Below, one piece after another: positions 14,456-21,126 of a DNA stretch of 22,433 nt. This DNA is from Candidatus Moranbacteria bacterium GW2011_GWE1_49_15 (GTDB lineage Bacteria; Patescibacteriota; Minisyncoccia; Moranbacterales; GWC2-37-73), in NCBI GenBank assembly GCA_001003855.1, contig LCPX01000004.1:1-22433 (forward strand), given 5' to 3'. The translations under genes were made by a program, and so were the position numbers. The notes below the pieces were generated by a model. That model ran no database searches. It saw only the letters and a list, made by a program, of their open reading frames with translations, and was not told where the DNA came from. Position 1 is the stretch's first letter. The number at the start of each line of letters is the position of its first letter.

Positions 14456-16204
14456 TTATTCTTTAGTTACCCTCAGAACCTCTTCGATGGAAGTCGTTCC
14501 GCTGATTATCTTGACGAACCCGTCCTCGCTCATGGTATGCATGCCTTTTTCCCTGGCTTTCGCTTCTATCTCGTCAGTAGAGGCATTGCTCGTTATAAGT
14601 TTTCCTATCTCCTCTTCCACTTCCAAAACCTCATAAATGCCGACTCGCCCTTTGTATCCCTCGTTGTGGCATTGTTCGCATCCTTGCGGTTTATAAATGA
14701 CCAAATCCCCCCATTTGTCTTTTTCCTGAACCTTCTTGGAAATATCCGGGGTTTTTTTCAAGGTCTTGAGTATTCCGTCCATATCGAACGTGGCTTCCAG
14801 GGTTTTTATTTCCTTGTCCTGAAGCTTGTATTCCGCCCTGCAATCCGGACAAAGCTTCCTGACAAGACGCTGGGCGATGATGACGTTCACGGTAGAAGCT
14901 ACCAAAAACGGTTCTGCGCCCATGTCGGCGAGCCTGGGAATGGTTCCGGCCGCGCTGTTGGTATGCAAAGTCGAAAGCACCAAGTGTCCAGTCATGGCGG
15001 CATGGAGGGCTATCTCCATCGTTTCCTTATCGCGGATCTCCCCCACCATTATGATGTCCGGGTCCTGACGTAAGAGGGACCTGAGCGCCGCCGCGAACGT
15101 CATCCCGATCTTGGAGTTCACCTGGGTCTGATTTACTTTCTGCATGCGATATTCCACGGGGTCTTCGACCGTGCTGATGTTCACTTCCGGCTGGTTCAGA
15201 ATGTCCATGACGGTGTAAAGCGTGGTCGTTTTTCCGGATCCGGTAGGTCCGGTCACCAATATCATCCCATTCGGCCTTTTTATCTGTCTGTGTATGATTT
15301 CCAAAGAATTTCCCAAAATTCCCATCTTTTCCAAAGTGAGACCTTTGGAAGATTCGTCCAAAAGACGCATGACTATCTTTTCACCGTCGAAAACCGGCAG
15401 AATGCTGACACGGAAAGATATCTTATATCCTTCCTTTTCTATCTTGAACCTTCCGTCCTGGGGCAGGCGATGTTCGTCCAATTTGAGATTGGAAAGCACC
15501 TTGATACGGGCCACCAATCCGGAAATGACCTGTTTGGGGAGGATCATGGCATCATGCAAAACTCCGTCTATCCTGTAGCGAACCCTCACTTCCTTCTCGT
15601 CCGGTTCTATATGAATGTCACTGGCAGACTGCAAGATGGCGTGCTTGAGGAGCGTGTCCACGATACGCACGATCGGAAGGTCTTGGGACAGCTTCTCCAA
15701 ATCCTCATCGCTCTCCCCTTCGGCCACATCCTCGGAATTCTTGCTGATGATGTCTCCGAATTCCGCTTTGAGGCTTTTCTCATATTGCTTGAGAACCTCC
15801 CTGATGCTTTCAAAGGAAGTCAGGCAGGGTATTATCTTAAGTCCTGTTTTCTTCCTGATGAAATCGATAGTCTGGATGTCTTCGGGATTTATCATCGCCA
15901 CCTTGAGATTGTTTCCGTCCTTTTCGAACGACACGATGCTATATTTCTTCGCGATAGGCTCCGGGATTATCTGCAGGATATCCGTCGGGATCGTTTCTTT
16001 CTCCAAATTGACAAAAGGGATGCCCAGGATATACGCATAAAGCTTGCGCAATTCCACTTCCTTAATGAGATCCTGTTCCAGCATCAAATCGCCCAGCTGT
16101 TTCCCTTGCTGGTCCGCTTGAGCGAAAAGCTCATCCACCTTCGCTTTGTCCACCATGTTGGCGTCAAGCAAAAATTCCCGCAGTTGTTTGTTTTCTATTT
16201 TCAT
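14456..16204 (-). CDS. pilB: Type IV pilus extension ATPase PilB
   Basis: Hexameric cytoplasmic ATPase driving pilus polymerisation through PilC. 582 residues with the chosen ATG; an in-frame GTG six codons upstream (16222) is less likely because an AGGG ribosome site sits 7 nt before the ATG. An N-terminal MshEN/T2SSE_N domain (about 1-150) is followed by a linker rich in Asp/Glu, then the ATPase core: Walker A GPTGSGKT (319-326), Asp box TVEDPVEY (345-352), Walker B DIIMVGEIRD (383-392) and His box GHLVLSTLH. The zinc-binding Cys pairs are C452/C455 and C509/C512, as in PilB and not PilT. No PilT retraction ATPase is in the window. Confidence 0.96.
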   Translation of the reverse strand: MKIENKQLREFLLDANMVDKAKVDELFAQADQQGKQLGDLMLEQDLIKEVELRKLYAYILGIPFVNLEKETIPTDILQIIPEPIAKKYSIVSFEKDGNNLKVAMINPEDIQTIDFIRKKTGLKIIPCLTSFESIREVLKQYEKSLKAEFGDIISKNSEDVAEGESDEDLEKLSQDLPIVRIVDTLLKHAILQSASDIHIEPDEKEVRVRYRIDGVLHDAMILPKQVISGLVARIKVLSNLKLDEHRLPQDGRFKIEKEGYKISFRVSILPVFDGEKIVMRLLDESSKGLTLEKMGILGNSLEIIHRQIKRPNGMILVTGPTGSGKTTTLYTVMDILNQPEVNISTVEDPVEYRMQKVNQTQVNSKIGMTFAAALRSLLRQDPDIIMVGEIRDKETMEIALHAAMTGHLVLSTLHTNSAAGTIPRLADMGAEPFLVASTVNVIIAQRLVRKLCPDCRAEYKLQDKEIKTLEATFDMDGILKTLKKTPDISKKVQEKDKWGDLVIYKPQGCEQCHNEGYKGRVGIYEVLEVEEEIGKLITSNASTDEIEAKAREKGMHTMSEDGFVKIISGTTSIEEVLRVTKE

Positions 16205-16222
16205 TTTTTTGCCCTGCTCCAC

Positions 16223-16253
16223 CGCGCATTGGGCGCGCTCCGGCTTTACGGAG
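16223..16253 (-). other. Paired hairpins in the gap between response regulator and pilB
   Basis: Two adjacent inverted repeats: CGCGC/GCGCG (16223-16237, 5-nt loop) and CTCCG/CGGAG (16238-16253, 6-nt loop), just upstream of the pilB ribosome site. This is the only sizeable gap (94 nt) in the first pilus unit. It could be an mRNA processing or attenuation point. Confidence 0.4.
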
Positions 16254-16298
16254 ATCCGACAGGGATATTTTTTATTTTTGTTTTCCCTAAAAAGCGCC

Positions 16299-16676
16299 CT
16301 AGTCCATTCCCAAGATGCCTTTTATTTTTTGCGTGATTTCTTCGAGTTTGTAATCGGCTTTCACCAAATAAGTAGTCGCTCCCAATTCCAAGGCCTTCTC
16401 CACGTCATTGATGCTTCCCAGATTGGTAAGCAGGATAATCGGGATATTCTTGGTCTTTTCATCGGCTTTCACTTCCCTGATCACTTCATAACCGTCCTTT
16501 TTAGGAAGGATGATGTCCAACAAAATCAAATCCGGCATTTCCGCTCCGGCCTTCCTGATCCCCTCCTCCCCGTCTACAGCGGCGATCACTTCGAAACCTT
16601 CCGCGGACAGAAACTCCTGCAGGGCCTTGTTAAGCACCGGTTCGTCCTCCACGATTAACAATTTCTTCTTATCCAT
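16299..16676 (-). CDS. Single-domain response regulator (CheY-like receiver)
   Basis: 125 residues, a receiver domain only. It has the acidic pocket Glu10/Asp11 (VEDE), phosphoacceptor Asp54 (LLDIILPKKDG), switch Thr84 (LLTN) and Lys106 (LVKAD), so all catalytic positions are intact. There is no DNA-binding or enzymatic output domain, so it should act by protein-protein contact, for example on a pilus motor part. This is inference from its place directly before pilB. It lies 42 nt after the histidine kinase on the same strand. No Shine-Dalgarno sequence; A-run before the ATG. Confidence 0.93.
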   Translation of the reverse strand: MDKKKLLIVEDEPVLNKALQEFLSAEGFEVIAAVDGEEGIRKAGAEMPDLILLDIILPKKDGYEVIREVKADEKTKNIPIILLTNLGSINDVEKALELGATTYLVKADYKLEEITQKIKGILGMD

Positions 16677-16718
16677 TTTTTTAAAATCCCGCAGTCATGC
16701 CTTTTTGAAAAATCAAAA

Positions 16719-17699
16719 CTACATGCTTACGCTATAAAATTTATCATTCTTTTTGAGCGGCAAAGAGAAGCAAAAAGTCGAGCCCCTGTTCTCTTCGGAA
16801 TCGAACCACATGTCCCCGCCTGACTGCACTATGACGTTTTTCGCTATATAAAGACCGAGCCCCGTCCCTTCCGTCTGGTTCTTGATGGCATTGTCGCTCC
16901 TGAAAAACTTATGGAACACGTTCTTCTGCTGCTTTTTCGGTATACCTACCCCGTCGTCCTTCACGCACACCACCAGCCTGTCCTTCTCCGGTGTTATGGC
17001 CACGTCCACATTGCCCTTTTCCTTGGTATATTTGATGCTGTTGGAAATGAGGTTATCCAAAACAACCACCGTCCTTTTCCTGTCTCCGAATATTTTCGGC
17101 ACCGATCCATAATTGACCACGTTAACCTTGACGTTGTGCGAGGCGGCCAGATTCCTGTTGTTGTCGATGACGTCTTTTATTATTCCCACGATATCGAGTT
17201 CCTCTTTGACCAAGGGGAGTCTTCCCTGGTCGATCCTGGCCACGTCCAGAAGGTCATTGACGAGCCTGATCATCCTAGCATTGGAATTTCCCACGTTGCC
17301 TATGAGCTCCTTCTGTTTCTCGGTCAGCCCTTCGCTGAACTTGGAAACCAGCAATTCCATTTCCCAGTTTATTTCTGAAAGCGGCGTTTTTAATTGGTGG
17401 GAAGCTATCGAGACGAATTCCGTCTTCATCTTATTGGCTCTGGCGATTTCGTCGACTCCGCTGATAATGGAATTCCCGACGGTAAAAAGCACCAATACCA
17501 AGGCGAACTCACTGAACAGCAGATATTCCACCGAATCCGGGTTATTGAAAACGAAATAGACCGCCAACATGGAAGAGATTATGATAATCCCCATCAAAAT
17601 AAACAGGAATCCCGGTGATTTCCACACGCTCACCCCGAGTTCGTCCGCCTGTTTTTTGAGATCAAAACTTTCCAACATGTCTTGCATTGAAAACCGCAT
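16719..17699 (-). CDS. Membrane-bound sensor histidine kinase without a sensor domain
   Basis: 326 residues. Two transmembrane helices (about 30-52 and 58-80) are joined by a loop of only a few residues, so there is no extracellular sensor domain. HisKA has phospho-accepting His101 in FVSIASHQLKTPLSEI. The HATPase_c domain has the N box with Asn220 (LDNLISNSIKYT), G1 DDGVGIP (248-254), F-box FHKFFR and G2 GTGLGLYIAKN (278-288). All catalytic motifs are present. It is the first gene after the promoter at 17745-17773, followed by the receiver gene and pilB, so it is the probable partner of that receiver. The signal may come through the membrane helices or another protein. Confidence 0.93.
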   Translation of the reverse strand: MRFSMQDMLESFDLKKQADELGVSVWKSPGFLFILMGIIIISSMLAVYFVFNNPDSVEYLLFSEFALVLVLFTVGNSIISGVDEIARANKMKTEFVSIASHQLKTPLSEINWEMELLVSKFSEGLTEKQKELIGNVGNSNARMIRLVNDLLDVARIDQGRLPLVKEELDIVGIIKDVIDNNRNLAASHNVKVNVVNYGSVPKIFGDRKRTVVVLDNLISNSIKYTKEKGNVDVAITPEKDRLVVCVKDDGVGIPKKQQKNVFHKFFRSDNAIKNQTEGTGLGLYIAKNVIVQSGGDMWFDSEENRGSTFCFSLPLKKNDKFYSVSM

Positions 17700-17744
17700 T
17701 TTTGTGTTTTTGTGAGATATTATTCTTGAGCGCTTTACTTCATG

Positions 17745-17773
17745 ATTATAGCATAAAATTCACCGTCCCGAAA
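17745..17773 (-). promoter_or_regulatory. Extended -10 promoter of the pilus operon
   Basis: On the - strand TGC-TATAAT (hexamer 17745-17750, TGC at 17751-17753), with a weak -35 TTTCGG (17768-17773) at 17 bp. The transcript start is expected near 17738, about 39 nt before the kinase ATG. Confidence 0.65.
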
Positions 17774-17790
17774 CCATGGCTACGATGACA

Positions 17791-17821
17791 AAAAACAGCC
17801 TCGGAAGATGAGGCTGTTTTT
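17791..17821 (-). terminator. Rho-independent terminator after ychF
   Basis: A 12-bp perfect stem AAAAACAGCCTC/GAGGCTGTTTTT around a 7-nt loop; on the - strand it is followed by T. It lies 35 nt after the ychF stop and before the pilus promoter. Confidence 0.88.
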
Positions 17822-17855
17822 AAAATTTCGCATCCTGACGATGGATAATTACGGC

Positions 17856-18917
17856 TTAAATCTTGAATTCCACCACGTCCCCGTCGTGCATGAGATATTC
17901 CTTGCCGACGGTCTTCACCGCTCCCAATTCCTTGGCTTTTCCCCAGGAACCTATTTCCAAAAGTTTGTCCCATCGGATGACGTCCGCGCGGATGAATTTT
18001 TCCTGAAAATCCGTGTGGATAGCAGCCGCGGCTTCCGGGGCGGTCGAACCTTTCTTGAAAGTCCAGGCTCGCGTTTCCTGTTTTCCGGTAGTGAGGTACG
18101 TCTCCAGCCCCAAAAGGGAATATGCGGCCACTACCAAGTTATCTATGCTTGATTTGAGCTCCAGCTCCGCTTTTTCCTCTTCGGTCATATCGATCAATTC
18201 CTCCTCGATCTTGATATCGAGTTTAACGTGCTGCCTTTTTTCCAGCTCCTCCGGGAGTTCCATTTCAATATCGGATACGTTGTAAACGTAAAGAAAAGAC
18301 TTCATGGTCAGGAGCTGCATGTCGCGGATGGCGATTTTCGCGTTCTCATCCTTCATTGTTTCCTCAAGACCTGGGGTTTCATTAGCCAGTTTCCCACCTT
18401 CTAAGGTCGCTTTTACCTTTTTGATCGCCTCCAACTGCTTATCTGCGCCTTTTTTGTTGCCTCGGACTTCTTTTTCAATCCTCGCCTCCGCTTTCGCCAC
18501 GGTTTCCATGTCGGCCAAGACCAACTCGGTATTGATCACTTCGATGTCGTCCATGGGATCGATTTTGTTATGGACATGGGTAATGTTGCCGTTTTCAAAA
18601 ACTCGCACCACCTGGGCGATCGCGTCCACCTCGCGGATGTTCGCCAAAAATTTGTTCCCCAAACCTTCCCCTTCGGAAGCTCCCTTGACGATGCCGGCGA
18701 TATCCACGAATTCCACGATGGCCGGCACTATCTTTTCCGTTTGCGACATCTCGGACAGTTTTTGGAGCCTTTCGTCCGGAACCTTCACGATGCCGATATT
18801 CGGCTCTATCGTGCAGAAAGGATAGTTGTTAATATCCACCGGATTCTTGGTCAGTGCCTTGAAAAGCGTCGATTTTCCCACGTTCGGCAGGCCGACGATT
18901 CCTATTTTTAGCGACAT
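17856..18917 (-). CDS. ychF: Ribosome-binding ATPase/GTPase YchF (Obg family)
   Basis: 353 residues, normal length for YchF/OLA1, a conserved ribosome-associated P-loop NTPase. Motifs: G1 GLPNVGKS (9-16), DIAG (72-75) with GIVKGASEGEGLGN, a helical coiled-coil insert (about 125-195), and a C-terminal TGS domain ending GKEYLMHDGDVVEFKI. The G4 motif is NVSD (213-216), whereas the family usually has NxxE at this place, which gives it ATP preference; the effect here is unknown. Weak ribosome site AAAG. It appears monocistronic, with its own terminator. Confidence 0.95.
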   Translation of the reverse strand: MSLKIGIVGLPNVGKSTLFKALTKNPVDINNYPFCTIEPNIGIVKVPDERLQKLSEMSQTEKIVPAIVEFVDIAGIVKGASEGEGLGNKFLANIREVDAIAQVVRVFENGNITHVHNKIDPMDDIEVINTELVLADMETVAKAEARIEKEVRGNKKGADKQLEAIKKVKATLEGGKLANETPGLEETMKDENAKIAIRDMQLLTMKSFLYVYNVSDIEMELPEELEKRQHVKLDIKIEEELIDMTEEEKAELELKSSIDNLVVAAYSLLGLETYLTTGKQETRAWTFKKGSTAPEAAAAIHTDFQEKFIRADVIRWDKLLEIGSWGKAKELGAVKTVGKEYLMHDGDVVEFKI

Positions 18918-18950
18918 ATCTTTAATATCTAGTATTTAATATCTCATATC

Positions 18951-18965
18951 CTGTATAAAATACAG
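18951..18965. promoter_or_regulatory. 15-bp palindrome between ychF and the Cys-rich gene, possible operator
   Basis: CTGTAT-AAA-ATACAG, a perfect 6-bp inverted repeat with 3-nt centre, in the divergent intergenic region 34 nt upstream of the ychF start. It is too short (N7 rather than N8 between CTGT and ACAG) for an E. coli-type LexA box. Confidence 0.35.
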
Positions 18966-18991
18966 CAAATCCGATAAATAAGCAATGGAAC

Positions 18992-19019
18992 TTGCGGCAT
19001 CATCAATTTGTATTATATT
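18992..19019 (+). promoter_or_regulatory. Possible promoter for the 71-residue Cys-rich gene
   Basis: TTGCGG (18992-18997), 16-bp spacer, TATATT (19014-19019). A moderate match; the transcript start would be near 19026. Confidence 0.4.
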
Positions 19020-19065
19020 AAGCTCTTTTTCCGTCTTTCATAGATGTTTAAAGCCGGCCATCCCG

Positions 19066-19072
19066 AAGGAGG
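19066..19072 (+). promoter_or_regulatory. Strong Shine-Dalgarno sequence
   Basis: AAGGAGG, 6 nt before the ATG at 19079. This is the best ribosome site in the window, where most genes have none. Confidence 0.8.
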
Positions 19073-19078
19073 CGCCTT

Positions 19079-19294
19079 ATGTCGAGCGAAAAATTATGCG
19101 AAAACTGCGGACATTGCGAACTAGCCCATGAATGCCTCTGGAAACTTGAAGGATATGAGGATCTTTCCAGGGTGAAAGGGGAGGAATTCGCCCACCGCAC
19201 ATTCGAGCAGGACCATCCTGGCATAGCCCACTGCCCCGGATATAAACCAGGAACGCGAGACGCGCTCGAAGAAAAAGAAAATCCCTATCAATAG
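19079..19294 (+). CDS. 71-residue Cys/His-rich small protein, function unknown
   Basis: Not recognised as a named family. The N-terminus has Cys7, Cys10, Cys13 and Cys19 (LCENCGHCELAHEC) with His12 and His17; further His39, His46, His51 and Cys52 follow. The C-x2-C-x2-C-x5-C spacing suggests a small metal-binding (probably zinc) module. No signal peptide or membrane segment, so it is cytosolic. The perfect ribosome site, its own candidate promoter and two hairpins right after the stop support a real, well-translated gene despite its size. It lies upstream of thiI, but a terminator and thiI's own promoter separate them, so a joint role is not implied. Confidence 0.8.
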   Translation: MSSEKLCENCGHCELAHECLWKLEGYEDLSRVKGEEFAHRTFEQDHPGIAHCPGYKPGTRDALEEKENPYQ

Positions 19295-19335
19295 ACGGAC
19301 CTGCATCCGTCGGCCGGCGAACCAGTCGGCCTTTT
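19294..19335 (+). terminator. Tandem-hairpin terminator after the Cys-rich gene
   Basis: GACGGA/TCCGTC (19294-19311, 6-nt loop) directly followed by GGCCGGC/GTCGGCC (19312-19331, one G-T pair, 6-nt loop) and TTTTCCTTTTCC. The second hairpin is the terminator proper. Confidence 0.7.
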
Positions 19336-19372
19336 CCTTTTCCAGGTTTTCAATGGACCACGACCCGGACCG

Positions 19373-19401
19373 TTGATTTTAATCCCCTTTCGTGCTATTA
19401 A
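19373..19401 (+). promoter_or_regulatory. Extended -10 promoter for thiI
   Basis: TTGATT (19373-19378), 17-bp spacer, TATTAA (19396-19401) preceded by TGC (19393-19395). The predicted transcript start is near 19408, which falls after the ATG at 19405 and so favours the ATG at 19426. Confidence 0.65.
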
Positions 19402-19425
19402 TACATGACGCTAAACACGGAACCT

Positions 19426-20598
19426 ATGAAACCGACCCATATCATCTGCCATTACGGAGAACTGGCCCTCAAAGGAGGGAACCGGTTGTTTTTCGAAAGG
19501 CAACTAGTCCAAAACATCCGCCAACAACTCAGCGTGGATTTTTCCGATTCCATCAAAGAGGTACAGAGAAAATACGGTAGCATCGCCATCATCCTGACTC
19601 CGGAAGGATCCGAGCGAATCAAACCGCTGAAGGAAGCCGTTTCCAAGATATTCGGCATTGTGCATTTTTCCGTCGCGGTCGAAACCGTCCAAGAAATCGA
19701 AGCTATCAAAAAAACCGCCCTGGAACTTTTGGAAAAAGAACGCTTCGAGACTTTCCGGGTCACGACACAAAGATCGGAAAAAAGCTTTCCACTGACATCC
19801 GAGCAAGTGAACCGCGAGGTCGGAGCCTTAGTCGTGGATAAATTGCAAAAAAAAGTAAGTCTCAAGAATGCCGACCGCGTTTGTTTCGTGGAAATATCCG
19901 GCAAAAACGCCTTCCTTTATGCCGAAAAAATCAAAGGGGCAGGAGGAATGCCGGTCGGAACCGCAGGAAGGGCGCTTGTGCTCCTTTCCGGAGGCTTGGA
20001 TTCCCCGGTCGCCGCCTATTACGCGCTCAAAAGGGGACTCAACGTCAAGTTTATCCATTTCCATTCCATCCCCTACACTTCCAAAGCATCTCTGGATAAA
20101 GTTTCCCAACTGGCCAAAGCCCTCAAAAAATATAAAGCCGGGGGGAAAATATTTTCCATACCTTTCGCGGACGCCCAAAAAGAAATCATGCTCAACTGTC
20201 CCGACAGCCTGCGCATAATCCTGTATCGCCGATTGATGCTCAGGATCTCCGAAGCCGTCGCCCGAAGAAACAAGGCGCAAGCCTTGGTAAACGGAGATTC
20301 CTTGGGGCAAGTCGCTTCCCAGACATTGGAAAACCTTTCAGTCGTGGGCCAAGTTTCCGGTCTGCTTCTCATCCGCCCGCTTATCGGGATGGACAAGGAG
20401 GAGATCATGCAAATAGCCCGCGAAATCGGAACTTATGATATCTCAATCCTCCCCCATGACGACTGTTGCACGCGACTCATGCCGAAAAAACCCGAGATTC
20501 GGGCGAAACTGGAAGATGTTTTAAATGCTGAAAAAAACCTCGACATCGAAAAAATAGTGTCCGATGCCTTGGCAAACACGGAAATAAGAAACATATGA
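19426..20598 (+). CDS. thiI: tRNA 4-thiouridine synthetase ThiI
   Basis: ATP-dependent enzyme that adenylates U8 of tRNA and inserts sulfur passed from a cysteine desulfurase (IscS/NifS type), giving s4U8. With the chosen start it has 390 residues: an N-terminal ferredoxin-like domain starting THIICHYGELALKGGNR, a THUMP domain (about 60-165) and a PP-loop domain with SGGLDSP at 188-194, NGDSLGQVASQTLENL, and the conserved HDDCCTRLMPKKP (344-356). There is no C-terminal rhodanese domain, as in Bacillus-type ThiI; the sulfur relay must use other cysteines or the partner enzyme. The in-frame ATG at 19405 overlaps the predicted transcript start. It converges with the 151-residue gene on a shared terminator. 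Confidence 0.93.
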   Translation: MKPTHIICHYGELALKGGNRLFFERQLVQNIRQQLSVDFSDSIKEVQRKYGSIAIILTPEGSERIKPLKEAVSKIFGIVHFSVAVETVQEIEAIKKTALELLEKERFETFRVTTQRSEKSFPLTSEQVNREVGALVVDKLQKKVSLKNADRVCFVEISGKNAFLYAEKIKGAGGMPVGTAGRALVLLSGGLDSPVAAYYALKRGLNVKFIHFHSIPYTSKASLDKVSQLAKALKKYKAGGKIFSIPFADAQKEIMLNCPDSLRIILYRRLMLRISEAVARRNKAQALVNGDSLGQVASQTLENLSVVGQVSGLLLIRPLIGMDKEEIMQIAREIGTYDISILPHDDCCTRLMPKKPEIRAKLEDVLNAEKNLDIEKIVSDALANTEIRNI

Positions 20599-20626
20599 AC
20601 AAAAGCCGCCCTGGGGCGGCTTTTGT
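20599..20626. terminator. Shared terminator between thiI and the 151-residue gene
   Basis: A 12-bp perfect stem ACAAAAGCCGCC/GGCGGCTTTTGT with 4-nt loop CTGG, directly after the thiI TGA. It can serve the convergent - strand operon too. Confidence 0.88.
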
Positions 20627-20661
20627 GAAATAACTTTTTTTAAATCCTTCGAGTCCCAAGA

Positions 20662-21117
20662 TTAAATGCTTTCGAGGGATTTCCGAAGCTCGTCCATTTT
20701 ATTCTTATCCGAAAGCTCGATTTTTCTTCCCAAATAATGATGGGTTTTAATTCTGACTTCCTGCAGAAATCCGTTCAAGCCGTTCCTGATTTTCTCAGTT
20801 TTGTCTGAAGCTTCCTCCGCGGTAAAGCCTCTCGAGTCACCGCCCTTCATCTCCAAAACCAGATCCTTCAACTGCTTCTTCTGTTCCTCCCGCAAAAAAC
20901 CGCTACTGGAAATGCTTTTCATAAGGCCGGCCTTGTTTTTGATGGATTTCCAAACCGGACCTATGTTTTTCGAGGAAGCCGAGGGGATCAGGGACATCAA
21001 TTTGAACACTGCGTTCGCCGAAGCGAAATCAATGAAGTCAACGAAGCCCTTCTTGTCCTCTTCCGAAAGGGCGCTGTTTTTTATATGGCTTTTCAATAGG
21101 TTTTTTTGGGTTTCCAT
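20662..21117 (-). CDS. Helical 151-residue protein with an internal repeat, function unknown
   Basis: Not recognised. Charged, predicted all-helical and cytosolic; no signal peptide, Cys or membrane helix. Two segments 58 residues apart share a pattern: residues 9-29 (KSHIKNSALSEEDKKGFVDF) and 67-87 (KSISSSGFLREEQKKQLKDL) have Lys, Ser, Leu, Glu-Glu, Lys-Lys and Asp at the same places. A looser third match may start at Leu135 (LSDKNKMDEL). It lies 9 nt after the 397-residue gene on the same strand, so it is its operon partner. The start is ATG after an A-run, without a Shine-Dalgarno sequence. Confidence 0.8.
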   Translation of the reverse strand: METQKNLLKSHIKNSALSEEDKKGFVDFIDFASANAVFKLMSLIPSASSKNIGPVWKSIKNKAGLMKSISSSGFLREEQKKQLKDLVLEMKGGDSRGFTAEEASDKTEKIRNGLNGFLQEVRIKTHHYLGRKIELSDKNKMDELRKSLESI

Positions 21118-21126
21118 TTTTTTAGA

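Noticed and set aside
15290..16336. 348-codon + strand ORF opposite pilB
   Set aside because: A shadow of pilB codon usage. It has no recognisable motif and ends beyond the pilB start in the terminal spacer.
18951..18965. LexA/SOS box
   Set aside because: Spacing between CTGT and ACAG is 7 rather than 8, and no SOS gene is adjacent.
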